From the NCBI GenBank assembly GCA_031267795.1, contig JAIRYK010000001.1, positions 1-64,000 on the forward strand: a DNA stretch of 64,000 nucleotides, given 5' to 3'. The notes beneath the pieces were generated by a model that was not told where the DNA came from, did no database searches, and worked only from the letters and a program-made list of their open reading frames with translations. This DNA is from Candidatus Endomicrobiellum devescovinae (lineage in GTDB: Bacteria > Elusimicrobiota > Endomicrobiia > Endomicrobiales > Endomicrobiaceae). How positions within the stretch are numbered: the first letter of the stretch is position 1; the number at the start of each line of letters is the position of its first letter. Shown here in pieces: positions 35,405 through 44,618 of this stretch. Made by a program: the position numbers and the translations under genes.

Positions 35405-36472
35405 ATGGCAAAAGACGAAAAACTTAAGGCATTAGATTTGGCTCTTTCGCAAATAGAAAAAGATTTTGGTAAAGAAGCGATAATGCGCTTGGGGGAAAAG
35501 CATTTAAAAGAAAAGGTTGATTTTATACCAACTGGAGCTCTTCCTCTTGATATAGCTATAGGCATTGGCGGAATTCCCAGGGGAAGAATAATTGAAATTT
35601 ACGGTCCTGAATCTTCAGGAAAAACAACTTTAGCTTTATGTATGGTTGCAGAAACCCAAAAACTTGGCGGGATTGCTGCATATATTGACGCTGAACATGC
35701 GATGGATCCTGACTATGCTCAAAAATTAGGTGTGGATATAGATAATCTTTTAATATCTCAACCTGATTCGGGAGAACAGGGTTTAGAGATTGCAGATAAG
35801 CTTGTACGCTCAGGGGCAGTTGATATTATAATCGTTGATTCAGTAGCAGCTCTTGTGCCTAAAGCAGAAATTGAAGGCGAGATGGGAGATTCTTTTGTAG
35901 GTCTTCAAGCAAGACTTATGAGCCAAGCGTTGAGAAAGCTTACTTCAAATATATCTAAATCAAAAACTTCAATTGTATTTATCAATCAATTAAGACAGAA
36001 AATAGGAGTAATGTGGGGAAATCCTGAGACCACCCCGGGCGGACTTGCACTTAAATTCTATTCTTCGGTAAGGCTTGATATAAGAAGAGTAGAGTCAGTT
36101 AAAAAAGGTGATGATATTTTAGGAAATAGAGTTAGAGTAAAAGTTGTAAAGAATAAAGTTGCTGCTCCTTTTAAGCAGGCTGAATTTGAGATAATGTTTG
36201 GGCAAGGCGTAGATAGACTAGGATACCTTATAGACATGGGTGTAAACGACGGACTAATTGAAAAAGCAGGAGCATTTTTTAGCTACAATGGCGAAAGAAT
36301 AGGTCAAGGCAGAGATAATGTTAAAGTATATTTGTCCAATAGCGCTCATATTGCAGATGAAATAGAGTCCAAAATAAGAGCAAAAGCTTTTGGCGATGAA
36401 CAACAGGTTAAAGAGGAAGATAAAAAAGGAGAGCCAGTAAAAGAAAAACCTGCTAAATCTACAAAAAAATAA
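35405..36472 (+). CDS. recA: Recombinase A
   Basis: A 355-residue RecA. The Walker A is GPESSGKTT (67-75), Walker B is [19 protein letters not shown], the L2 region reads [21 protein letters not shown], and the C-terminal region ends in a lysine/glutamate-rich tail. It forms filaments on single-stranded DNA for recombination and SOS. All core motifs are intact, so homologous recombination is probably retained. No lexA is in the window. The gene is followed 12 bp later by the epimerase gene, and no promoter between is clear. Confidence 0.96.
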   Translation: MAKDEKLKALDLALSQIEKDFGKEAIMRLGEKHLKEKVDFIPTGALPLDIAIGIGGIPRGRIIEIYGPESSGKTTLALCMVAETQKLGGIAAYIDAEHAMDPDYAQKLGVDIDNLLISQPDSGEQGLEIADKLVRSGAVDIIIVDSVAALVPKAEIEGEMGDSFVGLQARLMSQALRKLTSNISKSKTSIVFINQLRQKIGVMWGNPETTPGGLALKFYSSVRLDIRRVESVKKGDDILGNRVRVKVVKNKVAAPFKQAEFEIMFGQGVDRLGYLIDMGVNDGLIEKAGAFFSYNGERIGQGRDNVKVYLSNSAHIADEIESKIRAKAFGDEQQVKEEDKKGEPVKEKPAKSTKK

Positions 36473-36484
36473 TTTGAGGATTAT

Positions 36485-37408
36485 ATGAAAATACTTATTA
36501 CAGGCGGAGCGGGGTTTATAGGGTCAAATATAGCAGATGCTTTGTTAGCTAAAGGACATAATGTTATTGTTTTTGATAATTTATCTTCAGGCAAAAAAGA
36601 AAATGTAGATAAAAAAGCTAAATTTTATAAAGCGGATATTTACTATAAAAAAGATGTGGACGAAATATTTAAGAAGGAAAAACCTCAAATTGTAATACAT
36701 CATGCTGCTCAAATAGATGTAAGAAAATCTGTAGATAATCCTTTTTTTGATGCAGAAGTTAATATCTTAGGATCTATAAATGTATTAAATGCTTGCGTTG
36801 AAAATAAAGTAAATAAAATTATTTTTGCTTCTTCTGGCGGTTCAGTTTATGGAGAATGCAGGACTTCTGCCCCTAAAGAAGACGTCAAGACCAATCCATT
36901 GTCGCCGTACGCTATAGCAAAAAATTCAGTTGAGAATTACATAAATTTTTATTCTATTGTGCATGGTTTGGATTACACTATTTTAAGATACAGCAATGTA
37001 TATGGTCCAAGGCAAGACCCACATGGAGAAACAGGAGTAGTTGCTATTTTTGCTGCAAGAATGCTTAAAAATGAAGAAGTTACGGTTTTTGGAGATGGCA
37101 AGCAAATGAGGGATTACGTTTATGTCGGAGATGTTGTAAATGCCAATTTAAAATCTTTAACAAAAGGTAAAAATAAAATTATAAACATAGGTACGTCAAA
37201 AGCAGTTTCAGTCAATGAACTTATTAAAGTTATGAGTAAAGTGTCAGGATATAAGAAAAAGTCTCAATATAAGCCAAAAAGAGATGGAGAGCTGTTTAAA
37301 AGTTTCTTAAATATAAATAAGGCAAAAGCTGTTTTATCTTGGGCTCCTAAAGTTAATATAGAGCAAGGAATAAAATTAACTATTGACTATTTTAAAGAGA
37401 GAATATAA
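36485..37408 (+). CDS. NAD-dependent epimerase/dehydratase (UDP-glucose 4-epimerase-like)
   Basis: A 307-residue extended short-chain dehydrogenase. The NAD-binding motif is GGAGFIGSNI (7-16), the serine is in SSGGSVYGE, and the catalytic YxxxK is in SPYAIAK. The length and the VYGPRQDPHGETGVVAIF region match the UDP-glucose/galactose 4-epimerase branch. It acts on a nucleotide sugar in the cytoplasm. It is directly followed, with no gap, by a sugar nucleotidyltransferase, so the pair likely feeds glycan synthesis. The exact sugar is not readable. Confidence 0.82.
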   Translation: MKILITGGAGFIGSNIADALLAKGHNVIVFDNLSSGKKENVDKKAKFYKADIYYKKDVDEIFKKEKPQIVIHHAAQIDVRKSVDNPFFDAEVNILGSINVLNACVENKVNKIIFASSGGSVYGECRTSAPKEDVKTNPLSPYAIAKNSVENYINFYSIVHGLDYTILRYSNVYGPRQDPHGETGVVAIFAARMLKNEEVTVFGDGKQMRDYVYVGDVVNANLKSLTKGKNKIINIGTSKAVSVNELIKVMSKVSGYKKKSQYKPKRDGELFKSFLNINKAKAVLSWAPKVNIEQGIKLTIDYFKERI

Positions 37409-38452
37409 ATGAAAGCATTTGTTTTAGCTGCAGGTGTAGGAACAAGGCTTAGACCTTTGACGTCAAATATCCCAAAGCCCATGATACCTATTTTAGATAA
37501 ACCTGCCTTATATTATACTTTTTCTAATCTTTGGAAGTATGGTTTTACCGATGCTTGTGTAAATACATACTATATGTCGGATGTTATAACAGATTATTTC
37601 GGAAAAAATAAAACTGACATACGTCTTGAATTTTCTAAAGAGAGAACTCTTTTAGGAACAGCTGGTGCTATAAAGAAAAAAGAAGCTTTTTTTGATGCTA
37701 CTTTCGTTGTAATGTCAGGCGACGGTTTGAGCGACGTTGATCTGAAAAAAGTGTTAGCGTTTCATAAAAAAAAGAAGTCTTTAGCAACTATAGTGTTAAA
37801 GAAAGTTCTTTCTAGGTTTGAGTACGGAATAGCTGTAACAAATAAAAGCGGCGAAATAAAAAAGTTTGTTGAAAAACCTTCTTGGAGTGATGTTTTCAAC
37901 GATGAAGTAAATACTGGAATTTACGTATTTGAACCTGAAATTTTTAACTATATTCCAAAAGATACTTTCTTTGATTTCAGCATGGATTTATTTCCTCTTC
38001 TGATGAAGAAAGGTAAGAAAATTTTTGGCTATTTGATGGATGAGTATTGGACGGATATAGGTAATATTTTTGAGTATAAAAAAGGTGTTTTTGACGCCTT
38101 GGACGGAAAGCTAAAGCTTGATTTAAGCTTAATAAATTGCAACGGGAAATACATAAGCAAAACTGCTAAAATTGACAAGAGTGTTAAAATAAATGGACCG
38201 TGCTTTATAGGCGATAATGTTACTATAGAGAGGGAATCTGTAATAAAGCCGTATTCTGTTATTTCGGGCAATGTTAAAATAGGTAAGAACACAGTTATAG
38301 AAAGAACTATAATTTGGGAAAACTCAATAATAGGTGCAAGTGCAGATATAACAAACAGCGTTATAAGTTCCAATGCGTCAATTCCTGCAGGAATATCGTT
38401 ATTTGACTCTATAATGATGGAATCGTTAAGGAAAAAGGGAAAAAAAGGATAA
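37409..38452 (+). CDS. Sugar-phosphate nucleotidyltransferase with left-handed beta-helix tail
   Basis: A 347-residue protein. The nucleotidyltransferase signature is [22 protein letters not shown] at the N-terminus, with [10 protein letters not shown] as the metal-binding aspartate region. From about residue 240 hexapeptide repeats ([19 protein letters not shown] and following) form a left-handed beta-helix. This is the shape of mannose-1-phosphate guanylyltransferase or glucose-1-phosphate transferase families (GDP-mannose pyrophosphorylase-like). If GDP-mannose is the product, it would use the mannose branch from manA and feed the polyprenyl-phosphate sugar synthase at 2310. It starts immediately after the epimerase stop. 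Confidence 0.82.
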   Translation: MKAFVLAAGVGTRLRPLTSNIPKPMIPILDKPALYYTFSNLWKYGFTDACVNTYYMSDVITDYFGKNKTDIRLEFSKERTLLGTAGAIKKKEAFFDATFVVMSGDGLSDVDLKKVLAFHKKKKSLATIVLKKVLSRFEYGIAVTNKSGEIKKFVEKPSWSDVFNDEVNTGIYVFEPEIFNYIPKDTFFDFSMDLFPLLMKKGKKIFGYLMDEYWTDIGNIFEYKKGVFDALDGKLKLDLSLINCNGKYISKTAKIDKSVKINGPCFIGDNVTIERESVIKPYSVISGNVKIGKNTVIERTIIWENSIIGASADITNSVISSNASIPAGISLFDSIMMESLRKKGKKG

Positions 38453-38456
38453 GTTT

Positions 38457-39626
38457 ATGTCAAGCGAGAAAGGATATTTCTTTACATCTGAATCTGTTAC
38501 TGAAGGGCATCCTGATAAAGTGTGCGATATAGTTTCTGATACTATTTTAGATGCAATTTTAAAACAAGATACAAAAGCAAGAGTTGCCTGTGAGACATTT
38601 ATTTCCAAAGGCGTGCTTATAGTCGGTGGGGAAATTACCACAGCTGCTAAAATAAACGTAAGAGAAGTTATAAAGGGAGCCATTAAAAAGATAGGTTATG
38701 ACAAATCTTCATTTGGTTTTGATTATAATACATGCGCTATAATGGACACAATAAATACGCAGTCTCCTGATATTGCAATGGGTGTTGATACCGGAGGAGC
38801 AGGCGATCAAGGATTGATGATAGGGTTTGCCTGCAGGGAGACTTCTGAATTTATGCCTTTGCCTATAACTCTTGCCCACAAACTTTCGAGAAGGCTTGCA
38901 GAAGTAAGGAAAAAAGGTATATTGCCGTACTTAGGTCCAGATGGAAAAACACAAGTAACTGTTGAATATCTTAATTGGAAGCCGAAAAGAATAGACGCAG
39001 TTGTTTTATCTACGCAGCACACAGAAGATATATTAGATAAGACTGGAGAACATATAACAAAGAAATCTAAGGAAGAAATTTTTGATAATATTATTTCGTA
39101 TGTTCTTGGTAATTTGATTGACAAGAACACAAAGATATATATAAATCCTACTGGGAAGTTTTTATACGGAGGACCCTCTGCAGATACAGGTCTTACAGGA
39201 AGAAAAATAATAGTTGATACGTATGGGGGAATGGCAGCTCATGGTGGCGGTGCATTTTCAGGTAAAGATTACACCAAAGTAGATAGAAGCGCTTGTTATA
39301 TGGCAAGACACATTGCCAAAAATATAGTTGCTGCAGGATTTGCTGAGAAATGTACTGTGCAGCTTGCTTATGCTATAGGAGTTGCTGATCCTGTTTCAGT
39401 AATGGTTGATACTCATCATTCCGGTAAAGTTCCCGGCGCTGTTTTAGAGCCTATTGTTAAAGAGATATTTCCTTTGACTCCAAAAGGTATTGCGGAATAT
39501 TTGCAGCTTTGTAAGCCTATTTATGCCCAGACAGCTGCTTATGGACATTTTGGAAGAAGGGAAAAAGGTTTTACTTGGGAAGATACAAATAAGGTTTCTG
39601 AACTTCAAAAAGAAATAAAAATCTAA
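38457..39626 (+). CDS. metK: S-adenosylmethionine synthetase
   Basis: A 389-residue MetK with all signature segments: [10 protein letters not shown] near the N-terminus, [12 protein letters not shown] in the middle and [16 protein letters not shown] in the C-terminal part. It makes S-adenosylmethionine from methionine and ATP in the cytoplasm. It starts 4 bp after the nucleotidyltransferase, with AAAAGGA as binding site. No SAM riboswitch is seen upstream, as it is in the same message as the sugar genes. It is followed by a strong terminator. Confidence 0.97.
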   Translation: MSSEKGYFFTSESVTEGHPDKVCDIVSDTILDAILKQDTKARVACETFISKGVLIVGGEITTAAKINVREVIKGAIKKIGYDKSSFGFDYNTCAIMDTINTQSPDIAMGVDTGGAGDQGLMIGFACRETSEFMPLPITLAHKLSRRLAEVRKKGILPYLGPDGKTQVTVEYLNWKPKRIDAVVLSTQHTEDILDKTGEHITKKSKEEIFDNIISYVLGNLIDKNTKIYINPTGKFLYGGPSADTGLTGRKIIVDTYGGMAAHGGGAFSGKDYTKVDRSACYMARHIAKNIVAAGFAEKCTVQLAYAIGVADPVSVMVDTHHSGKVPGAVLEPIVKEIFPLTPKGIAEYLQLCKPIYAQTAAYGHFGRREKGFTWEDTNKVSELQKEIKI

Positions 39627-39680
39627 AATAGTTAAACTTTTGAAAGTTCTCAAATGTAGAATATATCTATCTGTTTTAAA

Positions 39681-39720
39681 AATACCAAGCTGCGAGAATT
39701 TTTTTTCGTAGTTTGGTATT
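39681..39720. terminator. Bidirectional terminator between metK and rsmG
   Basis: A 15-bp stem (39681-39695 with 39706-39720, two G-T wobble pairs) with a T-rich loop, followed on the plus strand by AAGTTTTT and on the minus strand by a run ending in T-rich sequence. It lies between two converging genes, so it can end both transcripts. Confidence 0.75.
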
Positions 39721-39726
39721 AAGTTT

Positions 39727-40476
39727 TTATAAAGGTTTCTTTTCAGGCATTCCAGATTTGCGAGGAAATTGCGACGGTGTGTCTTTATATTTTTTAAAAA
39801 CCAAAATACAATAATCAAGTTCTTGCTCAGGCAGATTGTAAGCAATAGTTTGGTCTAATTTTGCTCCAAGATATTTCAATGCATTTTCAACAGACGGCAA
39901 TCCCTCTTGCGCACTTTCGGCTGATTTTTTCGTTTTATGTACTATAAAATACCCGCCTACTTTTAAAAGAGGAATAGAAATCTCAAGATTTGGGGAAAAT
40001 TTACTTACAGCTCTGGATAAAACAAAATCATATTGCTGTCTATATTTGGGACTTTGTCCTATTTCTTCAGCCCTTGAATTTAATATCTCCATACAAAGGT
40101 CAAGTTTATTGGTTACATTTTCAAGAAACTTACACTTCTTAGTTATAGACTCTACCAGTGTCATTTTAATGTTAGGCAAAACGATTTTCACAGGTATTCC
40201 GGGCATTCCCGAACCTGTGCCAATATCGGTCGTTTTTAAAACAGCGTCTTTGCCAGCTATCTCGCTTATAATCTTAGCGCTGTAGAGACTGTCGCAAAAA
40301 TGTCTGTAAATTAAATCTTTTTCGCTTTTAAATGAAATAAGATTTAGAAATTTATTCCATTCTATAAGCTCAGCAAAATACGCCTCAAATTTCTCTTTCA
40401 TTTCTTGAGAAATGAAACTTATAATATTATCTGAGGCGTATTTTTGAAATTCATTAAATAGTTTTTCTTTTTCCAT
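39727..40476 (-). CDS. rsmG: 16S rRNA (guanine-527 N7) methyltransferase
   Basis: A 249-residue methyltransferase (GidB). The SAM-binding motif is TDIGTGSGMPGIP, LVESITKKCKFLENV follows, and SRAVSKF is the conserved late motif. It modifies G527 in 16S rRNA. The C-terminal end is longer than usual for RsmG (about 210) and includes a charged tail. It is the last gene of a minus-strand cluster starting with mnmG, the classical gidA-gidB association, here with three genes inserted between the two. Confidence 0.92.
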   Translation of the reverse strand: MEKEKLFNEFQKYASDNIISFISQEMKEKFEAYFAELIEWNKFLNLISFKSEKDLIYRHFCDSLYSAKIISEIAGKDAVLKTTDIGTGSGMPGIPVKIVLPNIKMTLVESITKKCKFLENVTNKLDLCMEILNSRAEEIGQSPKYRQQYDFVLSRAVSKFSPNLEISIPLLKVGGYFIVHKTKKSAESAQEGLPSVENALKYLGAKLDQTIAYNLPEQELDYCILVFKKYKDTPSQFPRKSGMPEKKPL

Positions 40477-40489
40477 ACTTGCTAGGTAA

Positions 40490-40984
40490 TTATTTTTTTA
40501 CGCTTTTAAGCAACTCATCTGCACGCTTATTTTGTGCGTCAGGGCTTATCATTGCATTTTTCTGATAATCGTCAGCCTGTTTTTCGGCTTCAGCTCTTAC
40601 TTTCGCCGCATCTTTTAGAGTCTCATTTATTTTATTAAGTTCTTCTTTTTCTTTAGCTTTTGCCGCGGCTCTTATAGCTTTTGCTTTCTGTTCCAATACT
40701 TCGGCTTCAGACTCAGACGTTTCCCTTTCAGATGCTACTAGTTTTTTCTTCTGGGCAGCGCTTTTTTTGACTATATCTTCGTCGGCTAAAGCTTTCTTTT
40801 TCATGTCCTTAACTTCTTCTTTTATCTTCTTGGTTTCTTCAAAGGCTTGTCGTTTAATTTCTTTAGCTTCAGCCTCAGTTTTTGCTTTTTCAATGGCTGC
40901 TTGGTCTGTTTCGGCAAACAGACATGCCGATGTTGACATAAAAATAAAACACATCGCAAACAATCCTGCTACAAATTTTTTCAT
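40490..40984 (-). CDS. Secreted alanine/lysine/glutamate-rich coiled-coil protein
   Basis: A 164-residue protein with a signal peptide (GLFAMCFIFMSTSACLFAE) and a mature part that is nearly all charged helix, rich in lysine, glutamate and alanine with heptad-like spacing. It should form a periplasmic coiled coil. A cysteine in the signal region (SAC) might be a lipobox but is not convincing. I do not recognise a family. The start at 40984 is chosen because AAGGGGG ends 6 bp before it; the upstream ATG at 40990 sits too near. It overlaps by 4 bp (ATGA) the intact reading frame of the broken SemiSWEET gene and lies 13 bp before rsmG. Confidence 0.65.
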   Translation of the reverse strand: MKKFVAGLFAMCFIFMSTSACLFAETDQAAIEKAKTEAEAKEIKRQAFEETKKIKEEVKDMKKKALADEDIVKKSAAQKKKLVASERETSESEAEVLEQKAKAIRAAAKAKEKEELNKINETLKDAAKVRAEAEKQADDYQKNAMISPDAQNKRADELLKSVKK

Positions 40985-41288
40985 TTGCATCCCCCTTGTT
41001 TTTGAGCGAGTCTATCCGCCCTATCGTATTTTACTTTCAGAACAATTTGAGTACTAGATATTATCAGCATAACTATATTCGTAATATATGTTGCTGGTTT
41101 GCCGAATAAAAATCCGTATGTAGTCCAAAGAATAGTACTTAAAGAATAGTACTTATTGTATAGATGATAAACGTCTGTATTGATATATCTTCTGCTGATT
41201 TTATTTTATAAGTTTTGTAAACTTGTGGAATAAAAGCAATCATTGAAAAAAAACCTGCGGTAAACCCAAGCCATTCTAGCTGCTCCAT
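40981..41288 (-). pseudogene. SemiSWEET (PQ-loop) sugar transporter broken by a 14-bp tandem duplication
   Basis: Reading from an ATG at 41288 gives MEQLEWLGFTAGFFSMIAFI, then PQVYKTYKIKSAEDIS, the PQ-loop signature, and a second helix that ends at a TAA after ISTIL. Deleting one copy of a perfect 14-bp tandem repeat restores a frame that goes on WTTYGFLFGKPATYITNIV to a third helix and a TGA at 40981, giving 97 residues. That is the size and three-helix layout of SemiSWEET transporters. The ATG has a good binding site (GAGGAG). It overlaps the preceding gene by 13 bp, and the ancestral stop overlaps the next start by 4 bp. The damage is recent because nothing else is altered. Confidence 0.85.
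41127..41154. repeat. Perfect 14-bp tandem duplication inside the SemiSWEET gene
   Basis: AAAGAATAGTACTT occurs twice in succession, at 41127-41140 and 41141-41154. The extra copy changes the frame (14 is not a multiple of 3) and creates a TAA on the coding (minus) strand at the junction. Confidence 0.95.
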
Positions 41289-42067
41289 TTTTTTATCTCC
41301 TCAATTGATAACGCCGTATAAGTTTTACGCAACAAAAAAGATTTTATTGCATGCGTCGGACAGTAAGAAATACATCTCATGCACAGTTGGCATTTCATTC
41401 CGTTAAAAGCAGGATAATTGTCTTCAACTTGAATATTTTTTACTGGGCATATTTCAAAGCAAAGTCTGCATTTTATACATTTGTCTTTATTTAAGCCAAA
41501 TCTTACAATTTTTTGAAAAATTTTTCCTCTCCATCTATTTGTTATAAAATCTGTTATTGCAAAAGAAATTTTAAAAAATAAATTGGTTTTACAAGGTTTT
41601 GCGTTTCCATCAATCAATTGTTTAGTGAAGACTTCAATTTTTTTGTAGGCTTTTTCTATTTTTAAAATATTTTTTTCTTTTTTTTGTACAGCTATAAAAT
41701 TATTAGGCATTAAAAAGCCTTTTGTGCCTATAACACTATATCCTTTATTTTTAAGAATGCCCCCGAAGTTTGCTGCGGCATTTAGAGAAGAATCTCCCAT
41801 AGTTGTAAAGACGAAAATTTCAGTGCCGTTCCCTTGAGGCAAATTATTTATAAAGTCTTTCACAACAGGAAAAGTATTCCAAAACGCAATGGGAAAACCT
41901 ATCCCTATAGTATGTGACAAATCTATTTTATGAGGCTCAGATCTTGTCATATTTTTAACATTGACTGAGTATTTGTTACCCTGCAAAGCATTTGCAATTT
42001 TTTTTGCCGTAAGATAGGTATTCCCTGTTCCCGTAAAACAGTAAATGTCAACAATTTTATTTTTCAA
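41276..42067 (-). CDS. EFR1-type flavodoxin fused to a two-cluster ferredoxin
   Basis: A 263-residue protein with an N-terminal flavodoxin-like domain (IYCFTGTGNTYLTAKKIANAL as the FMN phosphate loop region, GFPIAFWNTFPVVKDFI) and two C-terminal 4Fe-4S motifs (CIKCRLCFEICPV and CQLCMRCISYCPT). This layout is the EFR1 family of predicted electron carriers; it may exchange electrons between ferredoxin and a membrane or soluble partner in the cytoplasm. I use the TTG at 42067, which places the flavodoxin motif near the N-terminus, as in the family. An ATG at 42103 in frame would overlap mnmG by 47 bp. It overlaps the SemiSWEET gene by 13 bp. Confidence 0.8.
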   Translation of the reverse strand: MKNKIVDIYCFTGTGNTYLTAKKIANALQGNKYSVNVKNMTRSEPHKIDLSHTIGIGFPIAFWNTFPVVKDFINNLPQGNGTEIFVFTTMGDSSLNAAANFGGILKNKGYSVIGTKGFLMPNNFIAVQKKEKNILKIEKAYKKIEVFTKQLIDGNAKPCKTNLFFKISFAITDFITNRWRGKIFQKIVRFGLNKDKCIKCRLCFEICPVKNIQVEDNYPAFNGMKCQLCMRCISYCPTHAIKSFLLRKTYTALSIEEIKKWSS

Positions 42068-43844
42068 GTTTTTTCTGCTTTTTCTCTTTTTTCTGTTTCT
42101 CAAGATAAATTGTAAGTATTGCTATATCTGACGGTTTTATTGCGTGAATCCTTGAAGCCTGCCCAATAGTTTGCGGACAAACTTCTTTTAGCCTTTGTTT
42201 TGTTTCAGCTGAAAAAGAATCAATTTTATCGTAATCAAAATCTTTAGGAATTTGTCGGTCTTCATTTTTCTTCATTTTATTTGCCATTTTATCTTGGATT
42301 TCTATGTATCCTTCGTATTTTTTGTGTATATAAACTTCTTCTTTAGCTTTTTCTAGTGACCAAGGGGACAAATCCTCATCTGAAGGCAAATTGTCCGTTT
42401 TGCTTTCATAAATGTTTGACAAAGTCTGTCTGTAAAGATCAAACTTTTTGTATGCTTTGTCGGAAATAAGTCCCAATGAATGACCGATATCCATAAGTCT
42501 CAAGTCCGTATTATCGTTTCTTATTGAAAGTCTGTATTCAGCTCTTGATGTAAACATTCTATACGGTTCGTCCATTCCTCTTGTTGTTATATCATCTATA
42601 AGGATGCCTATATAAGATTCGTTTCTTTTGAGTATAAGAGGATCTCTGCCTAAAACTTTCAACGCAGCGTTAACGCCTGCAATAAAACCTTGAGAAGCGG
42701 CTTCTTCGTAACCAGTGGTGCCGTTTATCTGTCCGCCTAAGAAAAGATTTTCAATTGTTTTTGTTTCTAAAGTTTTCTTTATTTGAAGAGGATTAGAATA
42801 GTCGTACTCAATGGCATAGCCGTATCTTATGACTTTTGCATTTTCAAGACCTGCAATTGAGTTTATCATTTGCTGCTGCAAATTAAATGGCAATCCTGTA
42901 TAGAGACCATTTAAATAAACCTCGTTAGTATTGTAACCTTCTGGCTCTATAAATATATGATGGCTAGTTTTCTCAGGATAACGCTCTATCTTTTCTTCTA
43001 TTGCGGGACAGTATCTAGGACTTTTACTGTTTACTTTCCCTATTGGGATAGAAGATAATTCTAGGTTATCGCCGACTATTTTGTGCGTTACAGGATTTGT
43101 ATAAGTCAGCCAGCAAGAAAGCTGCTTTAGATTTTTTCTCCACTGCTCTATTTCGGTAAAATGAGAGAAAGGCTTCGGTTTTTCATCACCTGCTTGTTCA
43201 GTCATTTTTGAATAATCTATAGAACGAGAGTTAATTCTCGGAGTTGTTGTTGTTTTAAATCTGCCCAGTACAAGTCCGCAGTCTTCGCTTAACGATCTTG
43301 ATAGATAGGCTGCTGGTCTTTCATTAAATCTTCCTCCGTCAAAGTGCATTTTTCCAAGATGTATAGTACCTTTTAAGAATGTTCCTGTAGTTATTACTAC
43401 AGCGTCGGTCTCAATGGTTTCTCCTGTAAGTATTTTTACCCCACAGACTTTTCCGCTCTTTGCTATCAAAGCCGTAGCTTCAGATTGTAATATTTCAAGG
43501 TTAGGTTGATTTTGGAGAGATTTTGACATCAAAACAGAGTAAAGCTCTTTATCGCATTGCGCTCTTGGGGACCAGACAGCCGGACCTCTTGAACTGTTCA
43601 ATATTTTAAACTGGAGTCCAGCATGGTCTGTAATCCAGCCCATTTCTCCGCCCATAGCGTCTATTTCTCTTACCATCTGACCTTTTGCAATTCCTCCTAT
43701 GGCAGGATTGCAGGGCATTCTGGCTATTGAATCAACGTTTAAGGTAATTATTAGCGTTTTGAGTCCCATTCTGGCGCATGCTAATGCCGCTTCGCATCCT
43801 GCATGTCCAGCTCCAATAACCACAACTTGATACTTTCTTTCCAT
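42057..43844 (-). CDS. mnmG: tRNA uridine 5-carboxymethylaminomethyl modification enzyme
   Basis: A 595-residue MnmG (GidA). The FAD-binding start is VVVIGAGHAGCEAALACARMG, then NPAIGGIAKGQMVREIDAMGG, SSRGPAVWSPRAQCDK, GTFLKGTIHLG and the C-terminal LTSRAEYRLSIRN-type segment (FTSRAEYRLS). With MnmE it modifies the wobble uridine of several tRNAs using FAD and folate. mnmE is not in the window. The C-terminus is lysine-rich. It heads a minus-strand cluster, with the EFR1 gene overlapping its end. Confidence 0.95.
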   Translation of the reverse strand: MERKYQVVVIGAGHAGCEAALACARMGLKTLIITLNVDSIARMPCNPAIGGIAKGQMVREIDAMGGEMGWITDHAGLQFKILNSSRGPAVWSPRAQCDKELYSVLMSKSLQNQPNLEILQSEATALIAKSGKVCGVKILTGETIETDAVVITTGTFLKGTIHLGKMHFDGGRFNERPAAYLSRSLSEDCGLVLGRFKTTTTPRINSRSIDYSKMTEQAGDEKPKPFSHFTEIEQWRKNLKQLSCWLTYTNPVTHKIVGDNLELSSIPIGKVNSKSPRYCPAIEEKIERYPEKTSHHIFIEPEGYNTNEVYLNGLYTGLPFNLQQQMINSIAGLENAKVIRYGYAIEYDYSNPLQIKKTLETKTIENLFLGGQINGTTGYEEAASQGFIAGVNAALKVLGRDPLILKRNESYIGILIDDITTRGMDEPYRMFTSRAEYRLSIRNDNTDLRLMDIGHSLGLISDKAYKKFDLYRQTLSNIYESKTDNLPSDEDLSPWSLEKAKEEVYIHKKYEGYIEIQDKMANKMKKNEDRQIPKDFDYDKIDSFSAETKQRLKEVCPQTIGQASRIHAIKPSDIAILTIYLEKQKKEKKQKKLEK

Positions 43845-44025
43845 TTAACTATCCTCTCTAAAATTATAAGTAATTCAGAGGGCAATTCTAGCTTTTTGCA
43901 TGATAAAAAGCAAATTTGGCTTTATATTTTGATGTTTTTTCTGTTTTATCTTAACACCAAACAAAATAAAAATGGAAAAATTTGTTTTAGACTTAGGAAG
44001 TTTTTAATGTTGCAAAAATCAATAT

Positions 44026-44055
44026 TTGACACGGAAAAGGATAAAGTAATAAAAT
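44026..44055 (+). promoter_or_regulatory. Sigma-70 promoter of the pal-tolB cluster
   Basis: TTGACA (44026-44031), an 18-bp spacer and TAAAAT (44050-44055). Transcription should start near 44062, leaving about 67 nt before pal. The rest of the gap from 43845 to here holds the divergent start region of mnmG and no further gene. Confidence 0.7.
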
Positions 44056-44128
44056 GGCGATGTTTATTGAGGATAATTTAGTAAAAAATTACATAGAGTA
44101 TATGCAAAAATATATTAAGGAGAAGAAA

Positions 44129-44617
44129 ATGAAGAAGATGATAACGCTTGCTTTGGCGGGATTGTTTGTTTTTGCAGTCGGATGTAAGAAACAGGATATA
44201 AAGCCTGATGATACTATAGACTCTATAGAAACAGTTAATTTTAGTGATGAGCCTTCCGTAAGAGGCGATTCTGAAATAGACAGCAATCTTAAAATCGTAT
44301 ATTTTGATTTTGATAAAAGTGATTTGACCAGTGACTCTTTTGAAGTTTTGAAGGAAAATGCAGCCTATTTGTCTAAAAAGCCTTCTCTAAAAATTGTTGT
44401 TGAAGGTCATACAGACAATAGAGGAACAGCAGAATACAATCTTTCATTAGGTCAGCGCAGAGCTTTAAAAGTTAAAGATTACTATGTAAAATTTGGAATT
44501 GCGCCTAATAGAATAGCTACAATTTCTTATGGCAGCGAAAAGCCTGTCATTGATGAAAATAATGAGGCTGCGTGGGCAAAGAATAGAAGAGCCGAAACAA
44601 AAATGCTTAAGAAATAA
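44129..44617 (+). CDS. pal: Peptidoglycan-associated lipoprotein
   Basis: A 162-residue lipoprotein with a signal peptide and lipobox (FVFAVGC, Cys19) and an OmpA-like peptidoglycan-binding domain: IVYFDFDKSDL, then VVEGHTDNRGTAEYNLSLGQRRA and ISYGSEKP-x-NRRAE. It anchors the outer membrane to peptidoglycan and interacts with TolB. The start at 44129 is chosen because AAGGAG is correctly spaced before it and it begins the signal peptide; an upstream in-frame ATG at 44054 is in the promoter. It is the first gene of the Tol-Pal cluster here, whereas in E. coli pal comes after tolB. Confidence 0.92.
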   Translation: MKKMITLALAGLFVFAVGCKKQDIKPDDTIDSIETVNFSDEPSVRGDSEIDSNLKIVYFDFDKSDLTSDSFEVLKENAAYLSKKPSLKIVVEGHTDNRGTAEYNLSLGQRRALKVKDYYVKFGIAPNRIATISYGSEKPVIDENNEAAWAKNRRAETKMLKK

Positions 44618-44618
44618 C

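Noticed and set aside
38400-38457. SAM riboswitch before metK
   Set aside because: The gap to the previous gene is only 4 bp and no riboswitch fold is present.
40767-41057. Plus-strand frame of 96 residues opposite the coiled-coil gene
   Set aside because: It is a shadow of a low-complexity coding region; the minus-strand gene has a signal peptide, a good ribosome binding site and a coherent composition.
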